A stretch of 64,000 bases of DNA, from the NCBI GenBank assembly GCA_022845955.1, contig AP025576.1, positions 6,014,001-6,078,000 of the forward strand, in the 5' to 3' direction. Positions 9,167 to 17,788 of the stretch are shown here, in pieces; within the stretch, counting starts at the first letter, position 1; each line of letters begins with the position of its first letter. A program made the translations under genes and the position numbers. Origin of the DNA: Lachnospiraceae bacterium (lineage in GTDB: Bacteria; Bacillota; Clostridia; Lachnospirales; Lachnospiraceae). The notes under the pieces were generated by a model that did not search any database, was not told the origin of the DNA, and saw only the letters and a program-made list of their open reading frames with translations.

Positions 9167-9535
9167 TTATTTTTTCTTATTTGCAACTGTTCTCTTAGGA
9201 CCTTTTCTGGTTCTTGCGTTGTTCTTGGTATTCTGTCCGCGAACCGGCAGTCCTTTTCTGTGACGGATACCCCTATAGCATCCGATTTCCTGTAATCTCT
9301 TGATGTTCAGAGCGATTTCTCTTCTCAGATCACCTTCCACAGTCATTGATTCGTCGATGACAGCGCTGAGTCTCTTTACCTCATCATCCGTCAGCTCCCT
9401 TACACGGGTGTCAGGGTTGACATTTGCCTTTGCGCAGATTTTTGTTGCGCTCGGCCTACCGATACCATAGATATAGGTAAGTCCGATCTCCACACGTTTT
9501 TCTCTTGGTAAGTCAATACCTGCAATACGAGCCAT
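9167..9535 (-). CDS. rpsM: 30S ribosomal protein S13
   Basis: 122 residues starting MARIAGIDLPREKRVEIGLT, with the helix-two-turn-helix segment YIYGIGRPSATKICAKANV and a C-terminal basic tail (RTRKGPKRTVANKKK) that reaches the tRNA sites. S13 forms bridges to the large subunit from the head of the 30S subunit. It is separated from rpmJ by an unusual 549-bp gap, described separately. Confidence 0.98.
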   Translation of the reverse strand: MARIAGIDLPREKRVEIGLTYIYGIGRPSATKICAKANVNPDTRVRELTDDEVKRLSAVIDESMTVEGDLRREIALNIKRLQEIGCYRGIRHRKGLPVRGQNTKNNARTRKGPKRTVANKKK

Positions 9536-10084
9536 TTACGTTTCCTCCGTTTTCCTTTCGCGCCACATCCGCCCGGCGTTTTGCCGGGATGCGCGTTTCT
9601 TCACTGCGCGCCCGAAATACCTGGTCTTTACAATAAGTATTTAACGCGCAATTACACAAGGCAGACTCCACCCCTTCCGCGTCCACACGCTTCCTGGTGT
9701 ATCACACCCTGTGCATACGATCAAATCGTATTAATAATAGTTACTAATTGACTGGGGCTTTTTACAGGAAAAATAAGATCAAATCGGAGATTTGCTTTTA
9801 TTTTTCTAACGACTGCTCCGCAGTCGCAGCGAGAGCCATATCCTCGCTTGCCCAGCCGGACACCCATCCGGCCTTTCCGATACTCCGGTATCCGAAAAAG
9901 GATACTGAGGATGCTGCGCACCCTAATTTTCGGTATCAAAAAGTAATCTCCCGTAAACCCATGTAAGAAACCATACGGCGCCTGCAGAGCTGCCGTACTC
10001 CAACACGAATTGCCTTACGTTCAATTATTTCCAAGCACCGTCCTCAAGAACGGTACTGATGCCGCCTGAATGGAACGACAAGGA
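9536..10084. other. 549-bp gap in the ribosomal operon with a series of hairpins
   Basis: No convincing gene is present on either strand. Stems visible in order: CCCGGC/GCCGGG (9573-9589 region), CAAATC/GATTTG (about 9780-9794), CGACTGC/GCAGTCG (about 9810-9826), AGCGAG/CTCGCT (about 9828-9848), GCCGGA/TCCGGC (about 9855-9872), GATAC/GTATC (about 9879-9892), ACGGC/GCCGT near 9974-9995 and ACCGT/ACGGT near 10037-10055. Five stems lie within about 115 bp, far more than chance would give. The block may be a structured RNA processed from the operon message or an inserted repeat. Confidence 0.6.
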
Positions 10085-10198
10085 TCAGCCCTGTCTCTGT
10101 TTGTGTTTAGGGTTCTCACAGATAATTCTGATCGCGCCCTTTCTCTTGATAACTTTGCACTTTTCGCAAATCGGTTTTACTGATGATCTAACTTTCAT
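10085..10198 (-). CDS. rpmJ: 50S ribosomal protein L36
   Basis: Too short for routine open-reading-frame cut-offs. ATG 10198 lies behind GAAAGGAGGTTTAAC and opens a 37-residue frame ending in TGA at 10085. The protein MKVRSSVKPICEKCKVIKRK followed by 17 more residues carries the L36 zinc ribbon Cys11, Cys14, Cys27 and His32. L36 joins rRNA helices in the large subunit. It follows infA by 98 bp and is the zinc-binding form. Confidence 0.98.
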   Translation of the reverse strand: MKVRSSVKPICEKCKVIKRKGAIRIICENPKHKQRQG

Positions 10199-10296
10199 GT
10201 TAAACCTCCTTTCAAAAAAGACCGTTTTAAATTATAACATGCAAAAACGGGTAATGCAAGCCTTTCACTCACTTTTCCTGCAGAAAAGCCCGTTTT

Positions 10297-10515
10297 TTAC
10301 TTGTCTCTCCAAATAATGCGTCCCTTGCTCAAATCATAAGGGGAGAGTTCCAGCGTAACCTTATCTCCCGGAAGGATACGGATAAAGTTCTGTCTCAGCT
10401 TTCCGCTGATATGTGCAAGCACTCTGTGCCCGTTCTCCAACTCCACCTGAAACATGGTGTTAGGCAACTTTTCTACTACGGTTCCTTCGATTTCAATTAC
10501 ATCTGCTTTCGACAT
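10297..10515 (-). CDS. infA: Translation initiation factor IF-1
   Basis: 72 residues from ATG 10515 (MSKADVIEIEGTVVEKLPNT). It is one OB-fold, with the expected FQVELENGHRVLAHISGKLR and RIIWRDK end. IF-1 binds the ribosomal A site during initiation. An upstream in-frame ATG at 10539 would add eight residues not seen in the family. Its place after map and the KOW gene and before rpmJ is typical of Firmicutes. Confidence 0.98.
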   Translation of the reverse strand: MSKADVIEIEGTVVEKLPNTMFQVELENGHRVLAHISGKLRQNFIRILPGDKVTLELSPYDLSKGRIIWRDK

Positions 10516-10545
10516 ACTTTGTTTCCTTTCTGTTTCCAATTATCA

Positions 10546-10830
10546 TTATCCTAAGGATTTGTCCGGGGAATCTTCCCGGCTGGTGTAACGATTGATTCTC
10601 TCTCTGATCTGATTATTTCCCCAGGCCGGGTTTGCAAGATACTTCTCCAGCTCTTCCCGGGAGATCCCGGCATTTATTAACTGGATATGCTTCTTGTTTT
10701 TCTTCTTTGGATGCCGTATATCCCTGCCGCAGCCGTCCGTCAGATATACCGTTTCCTGTTCTTCTTTCATAATCAGATAAAGCGTATTCTTGTCATGCCC
10801 TGCTTTTGAGAGCGCCAGTTTTCCTGTCAT
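10546..10830 (-). CDS. KOW-domain RNA-binding protein, YbzG-like
   Basis: 94 residues from ATG 10830, which has GAGGAAA six bases upstream overlapping the map stop codon; ATG 10842 is possible but lacks a site. The N-terminus KLALSKAGHDKNTLYLIMKE resembles the KOW strand pair of L14e/L27e proteins, and DGCGRDIRHPKKKNKKHIQL follows. Small KOW proteins stand between map and infA in many Firmicutes (ybzG in B. subtilis). A role in RNA or ribosome binding is likely from fold and place, not shown. Confidence 0.85.
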   Translation of the reverse strand: MTGKLALSKAGHDKNTLYLIMKEEQETVYLTDGCGRDIRHPKKKNKKHIQLINAGISREELEKYLANPAWGNNQIRERINRYTSREDSPDKSLG

Positions 10831-10838
10831 ACATTTCC

Positions 10839-11594
10839 TCATTCCCAGATTGTGAGAATATCCGGTTCACCGTCTGTTATCAGAATCGTATTTTCATAGT
10901 GGGCGGACAGGGATCCATCCTTTGTCACAACAGTCCATCCATCGTCCATCCACTCCACCGGCCAGTCTCCCCTATTGATCATCGGTTCCACCGCCAGTGT
11001 CATGCCGGCCTGCAGCCTTACGCCTCTGCGTTTCTGTCTGAAGTTCGGAATCTGCGGATCCTCATGCAGGCTGGTACCGATGCCGTGTCCAACCAGATCA
11101 TGGACAATGCCGTAACCGAACTGGCTCACATAATCATCAATAGCAGCGGAAATATCAAACAGATGGTTACCTTCCCTGGCCTGTTTGATTCCCACAAAAA
11201 AGCTCTGCTTCGTCACCGAAATCAGTTTTGCCGCATCCTCGCTTATGGTCCCCACCGCATGGGTCCTTGCCGCATCGGAATGATAGCCCTTATAAATAAG
11301 CCCGGCGTCCAGGCTGACTATATCGCCTTCCTTAAGGATGTGGTTACCGTTGGGAATGCCATGGACTACTTCATTATTCACAGAAACACAAATAGATGCC
11401 GGATATCCCTGATAATTCAGAAAGTTGGGTGTGCAGCCGCGGCTGCGTATTAATTTTTCGCCCAGCATATCAATGTCCAGCGTGGAAATGCCGGGACGGA
11501 TAAAGGCGCCCAGTTCTTCATGAACCTCCGCCAATATCTTTCCGGCTTCCCGCATTAATTCAATTTCTCTTGCAGATTTAATGGTCACTGCCAT
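10839..11594 (-). CDS. map: Methionine aminopeptidase, type I
   Basis: 251 residues from ATG 11594, eight bases after GGAGG; the longer frame from 11618 starts inside the intergenic region. It removes N-terminal Met from new proteins and needs two metal ions. Metal ligands can be seen: SLDAG and the nearby Asp of DAARTHAV, GHGIG with the conserved His, and Glu residues in HEDPQIPN and LAVEPMIN. It is directly after adk (27 bp) and upstream of the KOW gene, the normal place in this superoperon. Confidence 0.98.
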   Translation of the reverse strand: MAVTIKSAREIELMREAGKILAEVHEELGAFIRPGISTLDIDMLGEKLIRSRGCTPNFLNYQGYPASICVSVNNEVVHGIPNGNHILKEGDIVSLDAGLIYKGYHSDAARTHAVGTISEDAAKLISVTKQSFFVGIKQAREGNHLFDISAAIDDYVSQFGYGIVHDLVGHGIGTSLHEDPQIPNFRQKRRGVRLQAGMTLAVEPMINRGDWPVEWMDDGWTVVTKDGSLSAHYENTILITDGEPDILTIWE

Positions 11595-11621
11595 ACAAAT
11601 AACCTCCGAAGGCCGCAATCC

Positions 11622-12263
11622 TTAACCAAGGATTTTTACAATTGCTTCAAAAACCTCTGCCATAGGAAGGGTTCCGTCAACTGTTCTCAGCACGCCTTTG
11701 GCTTCATAATACGCAATCAGAGGCTGTGTCTGTTCATGATAAACCTGCAAACGGTTTTTCACTGTTTCAGGCTGATCATCTTCTCTGCATACCAGGCTGC
11801 TGCCGCATACATCACAAATTCCTTCTTTTTTGGACGGAATGTTTACAATGTGATAGGTTGCGCCGCAGCTTAGGCAGGCACGTCTGCCTGACATCCTGTT
11901 AATGATATTTTCATCCGGCACATCCACATCCACCGCTGCATCAACGCTCTCACCCAGCTTGGCGAGTTCGCTGTCAAGCACCTCGGCCTGAGGAATGGTT
12001 CTCGGGAATCCATCCAGCACATACCCGCCGCTGCAATCCTCCTGGGCAACTCTGTCCAGAAGAAGGCGGACCGTAAGCTCATCGGGCACCAGAAGCCCTT
12101 TGTCCATGTAGCCCTTTGCTTCTTTTCCAAGCTCCGTACCGTTCTTGATATTCGCCCTGAAAATATCTCCTGTGGAGATATGGGGAACCCCGTATTTGTC
12201 AGCGATCATTTTAGCCTGGGTTCCTTTACCGGCGCCAGGAGCGCCCAACATAATAATTTTCAT
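11622..12263 (-). CDS. adk: Adenylate kinase, zinc-binding type
   Basis: 213 residues from ATG 12263. The P-loop is GAPGAGKGTQ at residues 7-16; the AMP site is seen in ISTGDIFR and GFPRT. The LID domain has four Cys (CLSCG and CDVCG), which mark the zinc-binding form found in Gram-positive bacteria. It converts ATP and AMP to two ADP. It stands between secY and map as expected. An upstream ATG at 12323 lies in the secY-adk gap and is rejected. Confidence 0.98.
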   Translation of the reverse strand: MKIIMLGAPGAGKGTQAKMIADKYGVPHISTGDIFRANIKNGTELGKEAKGYMDKGLLVPDELTVRLLLDRVAQEDCSGGYVLDGFPRTIPQAEVLDSELAKLGESVDAAVDVDVPDENIINRMSGRRACLSCGATYHIVNIPSKKEGICDVCGSSLVCREDDQPETVKNRLQVYHEQTQPLIAYYEAKGVLRTVDGTLPMAEVFEAIVKILG

Positions 12264-12342
12264 AGCATTTTCTCCGCTTTGAAGGATATCGCATTTTGGG
12301 ACAAAACAAATGTTCTGTCCCAATTATCGTAAGTTTATAATA

Positions 12343-13656
12343 TTAATCGTTCAAAAAGCCTTTGTAATTCCGGACAAGCATCAGGGATTCAATCTGCTTC
12401 AGAGTTTCCAGGACTACACTGACAACGATAATAAGGCTCGTTCCGCCAAAGGAAACATTCGCGCCGAAAATACCGTTGAATACAAATGGCAGTACGCAGA
12501 CTATTGTCAGGCCGCATGCGCCGATAAAAATGATGTAGTTCAGAATTCTGTTGAGATAGTCGCTGGTAGGCTTACCGGGTCTGATACCGGGTATAAAACC
12601 GCCCTGCTTTTTCATATTATTCGCAATCTCAAGAGGATTGAAGGTAATCGATGTATAGAAATAAGCAAAAAAGATTACCAGAATAATATATACAACAAGA
12701 CCGATGGAATAAATCGGCTCGCTCGGCTTGCACCAGTTATTTGAGCTTAATCCTTTCAGAATATGGCCCCAGACTCCCGTTCCGCTAACCCCAAGAAGCT
12801 GACAGATAATAACCGGGAACTGCATGATGGAGGATGCAAAAATAACAGGGATTACGCCTGCGGTATTTACCTTCAGCGGAATGTTGGAGGACTGTCCGCC
12901 CACCATCTTCCGTCCCTGCACCTTCTTCGCATACTGCACCGGGATTTTTCTGGTCGCATCGTTTAAGATAATAACCAGAATGACCATAGCCACAATCACC
13001 GCCAGGATAATAAGCGCCGCCAGAACAGCGGTTGCAACCGGCTTTCCTTTTACAAACTGGTTGTAAAGTCCGGCCAGATCCTGAGGCATTCTGGACACAA
13101 TATTGATGGTCAAAACAATTGATATACCATTACCTACACCGTTTTCAGTAATTCTTTCGCCAATCCACATCAGGAAAGCACTTCCTGCGGTGAGCGCTGC
13201 AACTACTGTAATTACATTCAATGCATTGAAGTTTTCCAGCAGCCCGCTTCTGCCGAAGCCGATTGCCATGGCAGTGGACTCAATAAGGGCCAGACCTACC
13301 GTAACATATCTGGTGATTGCGGTCAGCTTTTTACGGCCGTCCTCTCCGTCCTTCTGCATTTCCTCAAGCTTCGGTATGGCAATGGTCAAGAGCTGTATAA
13401 TGATAGAGGATGTAATATACGGCGTGATGTTCAACGCAAACAATGACATGTTCAGGAAGGAACCGCCGGTAAACGCATCAAAGAAATTAAATGCATCTCC
13501 GGTCTGCGCCGCAAACCATCTGGAAAAATAAGTCCTGTCAACCCCCGGCACAGGCAGCTGTGATCCTAAACGGATCACAACCAGCATGGCAAAGGTGTAG
13601 AAAATCTTTTTCCTCAGCTCTTTCATTTTAAATGCATTTTTAAGTGTTGTAAGCAT
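12343..13656 (-). CDS. secY: Protein translocase subunit SecY
   Basis: 437 residues with about ten membrane helices, the channel of the Sec translocon. The start MLTTLKNAFKMKELRKKIFY, the plug region SGGSLNM-like sequence FTGGSFLNMSLFALNITPYI, and the cytoplasmic loop IRPGKPTSDYLNRIL (the C5 loop with the Arg that contacts SecA or the ribosome) are clear. ATG 13656 overlaps the rplO stop by one base, so the two are coupled. Confidence 0.98.
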   Translation of the reverse strand: MLTTLKNAFKMKELRKKIFYTFAMLVVIRLGSQLPVPGVDRTYFSRWFAAQTGDAFNFFDAFTGGSFLNMSLFALNITPYITSSIIIQLLTIAIPKLEEMQKDGEDGRKKLTAITRYVTVGLALIESTAMAIGFGRSGLLENFNALNVITVVAALTAGSAFLMWIGERITENGVGNGISIVLTINIVSRMPQDLAGLYNQFVKGKPVATAVLAALIILAVIVAMVILVIILNDATRKIPVQYAKKVQGRKMVGGQSSNIPLKVNTAGVIPVIFASSIMQFPVIICQLLGVSGTGVWGHILKGLSSNNWCKPSEPIYSIGLVVYIILVIFFAYFYTSITFNPLEIANNMKKQGGFIPGIRPGKPTSDYLNRILNYIIFIGACGLTIVCVLPFVFNGIFGANVSFGGTSLIIVVSVVLETLKQIESLMLVRNYKGFLND

Positions 13657-14096
13657 TACATCACCTCTGCTGTTCCACCAAGTGCCTCGATTTTTTCTTT
13701 AGCGGATGCGCTGAAAGCATTTGCCTTAACATCGAGTTTTTTGGTCAATTCTCCATTTCCGAGGATTTTTACTCCATCTTTAGGATTTTTAACGATTCCC
13801 TGTTCCAGTAATGTTTCAACAGTAACGGTGGTTCCGTTTTCAAAAACTTCCAGAGCGCTTAAGTTAATTCCTACAATTTCCTTCGAGTTTCTGTTTGTAA
13901 AGCCCCTCTTAGGAATACGTCTGTATAAAGGCATCTGACCGCCTTCAAAGCCCGGTCTTGTTGCTCCGGAACGAGCCTTCTGACCTTTGTGTCCCTTACC
14001 AGCAGTTTTGCCGTTTCCTGAACCATGTCCACGGCCTCTTCTGAAGTTATCGCTGTGCTTGGAACCTTCTGCAGGCTGTAAATTTGATAATTCCAT
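13656..14096 (-). CDS. rplO: 50S ribosomal protein L15
   Basis: 146 residues starting MELSNLQPAEGSKHSDNFRR at ATG 14096; the AGGAGGT at about 14102-14108 selects this start over ATG 14105. The Gly/Lys-rich N-terminal extension (GRGHGSGNGKTAGKGHKGQK) threads into 23S rRNA, and the C-terminal globular part has KILGNGELTKKLDVKANAFS. It lies between rpmD and secY and shares one base with secY. Confidence 0.98.
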   Translation of the reverse strand: MELSNLQPAEGSKHSDNFRRGRGHGSGNGKTAGKGHKGQKARSGATRPGFEGGQMPLYRRIPKRGFTNRNSKEIVGINLSALEVFENGTTVTVETLLEQGIVKNPKDGVKILGNGELTKKLDVKANAFSASAKEKIEALGGTAEVM

Positions 14097-14114
14097 TCCT
14101 GACACCTCCTGTTC

Positions 14115-14300
14115 TTATGCTTCTTCTACTTTGAGCATATAACCGACATGGCGAATCATACCTCTTACGGATTCATTGTCGGGCAGCTCAACTGTTTTGT
14201 GCATTTTGGTAAGTCCCATAGCTTTTACGGTAGCCCTGTGCTTGGGAACCGCACCGATAGGAGATTTTACCAATGTAATTTTTAACATTTTTTCTGCCAT
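14115..14300 (-). CDS. rpmD: 50S ribosomal protein L30
   Basis: 61 residues, MAEKMLKITLVKSPIGAVPK at the start, with the L30 core GLTKMHKTVELPDNESVRGM and a short C-terminus. This is the short bacterial form. It follows rpsE by 14 bp and precedes rplO by 18 bp, both with clear AGGAGG-type sites. Confidence 0.97.
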   Translation of the reverse strand: MAEKMLKITLVKSPIGAVPKHRATVKAMGLTKMHKTVELPDNESVRGMIRHVGYMLKVEEA

Positions 14301-14314
14301 TTTAAGTTTCCTCC

Positions 14315-14824
14315 TTAAGCCATGATTTCGTCAACAGATTTACCACGGTTAGCTGCTACTTCTTCAGGAGTCTTTAACTGGCTTAAGCCTTCGATGGTAG
14401 CAAGTACGACGTTCTGCTTGTTGTTGGAACCAAGAGACTTCGTACGGATATTTTTAATACCTGCAAGTTCGCATACGTTACGAACGGGGCCGCCGGCGAT
14501 AACACCGGTACCATCAGGAGCTTTCTTAAGAAGAACGGTTGCAGAACCGAACTTGCCAAGGAAGTCATGGGTAATACTGTTGTTTTCGTCCAGTGCAACT
14601 TTTATAAGGTTCTTGGCAGCGTCTTCTTTTCCTTTACGGATAGCTTCCGGGATTTCCGTTGCTTTTCCAAGTCCAACGCCTACGTGGCCAGCACCGTCGC
14701 CTACTACGACTAAAGCTGTGAAACGGAAGTTACGACCACCCTTTACAACCTTAGTTACACGCTTGATGGAAACCACTTTTTCGGTGAGTTCCAAATTGTT
14801 TGTGTCAATGATTGTATGTCTCAT
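14315..14824 (-). CDS. rpsE: 30S ribosomal protein S5
   Basis: 169 residues. The double-stranded RNA-binding fold occupies the first half (KVVSIKRVTKVVKGGRNFRF, with the loop whose changes give spectinomycin resistance, VKGGR, unaltered). The C-terminal half has GTGVIAGGPVRNVCELAGIK. S5 takes part in decoding fidelity. It sits between rplR and rpmD as expected. Confidence 0.98.
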   Translation of the reverse strand: MRHTIIDTNNLELTEKVVSIKRVTKVVKGGRNFRFTALVVVGDGAGHVGVGLGKATEIPEAIRKGKEDAAKNLIKVALDENNSITHDFLGKFGSATVLLKKAPDGTGVIAGGPVRNVCELAGIKNIRTKSLGSNNKQNVVLATIEGLSQLKTPEEVAANRGKSVDEIMA

Positions 14825-14844
14825 TTACGATGTGTTCTCCCTTC

Positions 14845-15213
14845 CTAGAATTCCAGGCCAGCTTCTCTGGCCGCATCAGCTAACGCTGCGATTTTACCCT
14901 GGTATATGAAGCCGCCTCTGTCAAAGACAACAGTGGTGATTCCTTTTTCCTGAGCCCTCTTAGCAATAACAGTTCCCAAATATGCTGCTGCATCAACGTT
15001 ATTGGTTTTTTCCAGTTCTGCCTTTACGTCTTTTTCAAGAGTAGAAGCGGAAACCAAGGTGTTTCCAACTGTATCGTCGATAATTTGAGCATACATATGA
15101 TTATTACTTCTGAACACAGCAAGACGCGGACGGGAAGCAGTGCCGCTGAAACGGTTACGTTGTTTTCTATGCTTGTTCAAACGAACTTCTTGTCTTGATT
15201 TCTTGTTAACCAT
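14845..15213 (-). CDS. rplR: 50S ribosomal protein L18
   Basis: 122 residues with a basic N-terminus (MVNKKSRQEVRLNKHRKQRN) and the conserved RLAVFRSNNHMYAQIIDD and KGITTVVFDRGGFIYQGKIA. L18 binds 5S rRNA and joins it to the 50S subunit. Spacing to rplF is 17 bp and to rpsE 20 bp. Confidence 0.98.
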   Translation of the reverse strand: MVNKKSRQEVRLNKHRKQRNRFSGTASRPRLAVFRSNNHMYAQIIDDTVGNTLVSASTLEKDVKAELEKTNNVDAAAYLGTVIAKRAQEKGITTVVFDRGGFIYQGKIAALADAAREAGLEF

Positions 15214-15230
15214 TCTTACACTCTCCTTAT

Positions 15231-15773
15231 CTATTTCTTACCAGTCTTACCAACTTTACGTCTGATTGTCTCATCAGCATACTTGATACCCTTGCCCTTA
15301 TAAGGCTCCGGTCTTCTCTTGTCTCTGATTTCAGCTGCGAATTGGCCAACTTTTTCTTTATCGATACCTTTAACGATGATGATGTTCTGGCCTTCCAGAA
15401 CTGTTTCCAGTCCTTCCGGATCTTCCATCTCCACCGGGTGGGAATAACCTAAAGATAAGGTTAATTTGTTGCCGGATTTTGCTGCTCTGTAACCAACACC
15501 GTTTACTTCAAGCTTCTTCTCGTAGCCTTGGGTAACACCAACAACCATGTTGTTGATGAGTGTTCTTGTCAGACCATGCAGGGATTTCATTTTCTTTAAA
15601 TCATTAGGTCTGGAAACCACGATTTCGTTTCCTTCCATCTTGATTTCCATTTCTGCAGGGAGCACTCTTTCAAGTGTGCCCTTAGGACCTTTTACAGTCA
15701 CTTTATTATTTTCTGCAATTTCCACAGTAACGCCTGCGGGAACCGCGATTGGCATTCTTCCTATACGTGACAT
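15231..15773 (-). CDS. rplF: 50S ribosomal protein L6
   Basis: 180 residues, MSRIGRMPIAVPAGVTVEIA at the start, made of two similar beta-alpha domains. The conserved C-terminal RRPEPYKGKGIKYADE lies near residues 153-168 and contacts the sarcin-ricin region. It follows rpsH by 55 bp. Confidence 0.98.
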   Translation of the reverse strand: MSRIGRMPIAVPAGVTVEIAENNKVTVKGPKGTLERVLPAEMEIKMEGNEIVVSRPNDLKKMKSLHGLTRTLINNMVVGVTQGYEKKLEVNGVGYRAAKSGNKLTLSLGYSHPVEMEDPEGLETVLEGQNIIIVKGIDKEKVGQFAAEIRDKRRPEPYKGKGIKYADETIRRKVGKTGKK

Positions 15774-15828
15774 GCCCGTACCTCCTTAAATATTTGTCTA
15801 AACCTACAGTAAACGAAGTCCGCCGTTA

Positions 15829-16230
15829 TTACCAAACAAATGCCAGTACTTCGCCGCCTACCTGAAGCTCTCTTGCCTTCTTATCTGTGATAACGCCCTG
15901 GTTGCTAGAGATGATGGCAATGCCAAGACCACCCAGAACCTTGGGAAGTTCTTCCTTGCCTGCGTATACACGGAGACCAGGTTTGGAAATTCTCTTTAAG
16001 CCTGTGATGATCTTGTGATTCTTGTCTTCTCCATATTTCAAAGTGATATGGATGGTCTTGAAAGCACCGTCATCCAGAATGTCATATTTCTTAATGTATC
16101 CCTCTTCCAGCAGAATCTGCGCGATAGCCAGTTTCATTTTGGATGAAGGTACATCTACGGTATCATGTTTTGCAGTATTTGCATTACGGATTCTTGTAAG
16201 CATATCTGCAATCGGATCGCTCATTGTCAT
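15829..16230 (-). CDS. rpsH: 30S ribosomal protein S8
   Basis: 133 residues. AGGAGG at 16239-16244 is eight bases before ATG 16230, favouring this start (MTMSDPIADML) over the ATG six bases later. The conserved C-terminal ISSNQGVITDKKARELQVGGEVLAFVW is intact. S8 is a primary binder of the central 16S domain. Confidence 0.98.
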   Translation of the reverse strand: MTMSDPIADMLTRIRNANTAKHDTVDVPSSKMKLAIAQILLEEGYIKKYDILDDGAFKTIHITLKYGEDKNHKIITGLKRISKPGLRVYAGKEELPKVLGGLGIAIISSNQGVITDKKARELQVGGEVLAFVW

Positions 16231-16246
16231 TTGAATTGCCTCCTTC

Positions 16247-16432
16247 TTACCAACTTGCTTTCTTTACGCCGGGGATCTGTCCTTTATATGCCAGTTCACG
16301 GAAGCAGATTCTGCAGATTCCGTATTTTCTCAACACTGAATGTGGACGACCACAGATTTTGCAACGGGTATATTCTCTTGTGGAGAATTTCGGTTTACGC
16401 TGCTGTTTAATCTTCATTGCTGTTTTAGCCAT
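16247..16432 (-). CDS. rpsN: 30S ribosomal protein S14, zinc-binding type Z
   Basis: 61 residues. CKICGRPH and CRICFREL provide the four zinc Cys, which marks the short C-plus form; the zinc-free paralogue is about 89-100 residues. The end LAYKGQIPGVKKASW is standard. It lies between rplE and rpsH, 12 and 16 bp away. Confidence 0.98.
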   Translation of the reverse strand: MAKTAMKIKQQRKPKFSTREYTRCKICGRPHSVLRKYGICRICFRELAYKGQIPGVKKASW

Positions 16433-16444
16433 GAATGAACCTCC

Positions 16445-16984
16445 TTATTTCTCAAAAGGCATGTTGAATAATCTCAGTAATTCACGTGCCTCTTCGTCAG
16501 TCTTTGCAGTAGTAACGATGATAACATCCATACCTCTTACTTTGTCAACCTTATCGTATTCGATTTCAGGGAAAATAAGCTGTTCTTTAATGCCCAGCGC
16601 ATAATTTCCCCTGCCATCGAATGCATCAGGATTAACGCCCCTGAAGTCACGTACACGGGGAAGTGCCAGGTTTACAAGACGATCCAGGAAATCATACATT
16701 TTCTCACCACGAAGGGTTGTTTTACATCCAATTGCCATACCTTCCCTGATTTTGAAGTTAGCGATGGAGTTCTTCGCCTTTGTAAGTACTACATGCTGTC
16801 CTGTGATTGTTTCAAGGTCCTTCACAGCGGATTCCAGAGCCTTTGCATTGTCCTTTGCTTCGCCAACACCCATGTTGATGACGATTTTATCCAGCTTCGG
16901 AACTTCCATAACATTTTTATATCCGAACTTCTTAGTCATTGCCTCTACAATTGTATCATTGTAAATGTCTTTCAGTCTGCTCAC
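16445..16984 (-). CDS. rplE: 50S ribosomal protein L5
   Basis: 179 residues starting MSRLKDIYNDTIVEAMTKKF, with NVMEVPKLDKIVINMGVGEA, the rRNA- and tRNA-facing loop KAKNSIANFKIREGMAIGCK, and FPEIEYDKVDKVRGMDVIIV near the end. L5 binds 5S rRNA and bridges to S13. It is 23 bp downstream of rplX. Confidence 0.98.
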   Translation of the reverse strand: MSRLKDIYNDTIVEAMTKKFGYKNVMEVPKLDKIVINMGVGEAKDNAKALESAVKDLETITGQHVVLTKAKNSIANFKIREGMAIGCKTTLRGEKMYDFLDRLVNLALPRVRDFRGVNPDAFDGRGNYALGIKEQLIFPEIEYDKVDKVRGMDVIIVTTAKTDEEARELLRLFNMPFEK

Positions 16985-17007
16985 GTTTACGGCCTCCTTC
17001 CTTAGAA

Positions 17008-17319
17008 TTAATCAATTACGTCGCCGGTTGATTTAGCAAAACGTACTTTCTTGTCATTTTCAACTTTGAAACCGATTCTGGTCGGCTTTCCTTTGTAGAC
17101 ATACATTACGTTGGACATATCAAGCGCAGCTTCTTTTTGAATAATTCCGCCGTTCTGGTTTGCTGCAGACGGTTTCGCATGCTTGGTTACCATGTTCACG
17201 CCTTCAACAACCACTTTGCCGTTCTTCTTATCTACGGAAAGAACTTTTCCTTCTTTGTCCTTATCCTTACCGGCGATTACTTTAACAGTATCGCCTTTTT
17301 TAATTTTCATTGTTGACAT
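17008..17319 (-). CDS. rplX: 50S ribosomal protein L24
   Basis: 103 residues from ATG 17319, six bases after AGGAGG; the longer frame to 17358 would begin inside rplN. The KOW motif KIKKGDTVKVIAGKDKDKEG is at the start. L24 is an assembly initiator of the large subunit and sits at the exit tunnel. Confidence 0.97.
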   Translation of the reverse strand: MSTMKIKKGDTVKVIAGKDKDKEGKVLSVDKKNGKVVVEGVNMVTKHAKPSAANQNGGIIQKEAALDMSNVMYVYKGKPTRIGFKVENDKKVRFAKSTGDVID

Positions 17320-17329
17320 AGGGCACCTC

Positions 17330-17698
17330 CTATAATACTTCGGGAGCCAGAGATACAATTTTCATAAACTGTTTCTCACGAAGCTCTCTTGCTACCGGCC
17401 CAAAGATACGGGTTCCTTTGGGAGTCTTGTCATCTTTGATGATTACAGCAGCATTTTCGTCAAATTTGATATAAGAACCGTCTTTACGACGAGCGCCTTT
17501 TACCGTACGTACAACAACAGCTTTTACCACGTCACCTTTTTTTACAACGCCGCCTGGTGTTGCATCTTTGACGGTGGCAACGATAACATCGCCGATATTC
17601 GCATACCGTCTTGTGGAGCCACCCATAACTCTGATGCACAGGAGCTCTTTTGCACCGGTATTATCAGCAACTTTCAATCTGCTTTCCTGTTGAATCAT
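17330..17698 (-). CDS. rplN: 50S ribosomal protein L14
   Basis: 122 residues from ATG 17698 (MIQQESRLKVADNTGAKELL), preceded by GGAAGGAG. The conserved GDVIVATVKDATPGGVVKKG and the C-terminal IFGPVARELREKQFMKIVSL are complete. L14 faces the 30S subunit and contacts L19. Ten bases separate it from rplX. Confidence 0.98.
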   Translation of the reverse strand: MIQQESRLKVADNTGAKELLCIRVMGGSTRRYANIGDVIVATVKDATPGGVVKKGDVVKAVVVRTVKGARRKDGSYIKFDENAAVIIKDDKTPKGTRIFGPVARELREKQFMKIVSLAPEVL

Positions 17699-17788
17699 GC
17701 TAATTCTCCTTCCAACCAGATTCATACCCGTTTTATTGGGAGCAGAACCTGTATTCCAAATTATTGCAAACGTTAGAAATAACGCTAT

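Noticed and set aside
9721..9966. Small open frames of about 72 codons on both strands in the rpmJ-rpsM gap
   Set aside because: They cross the hairpin array, have no start signals and no protein-like composition.
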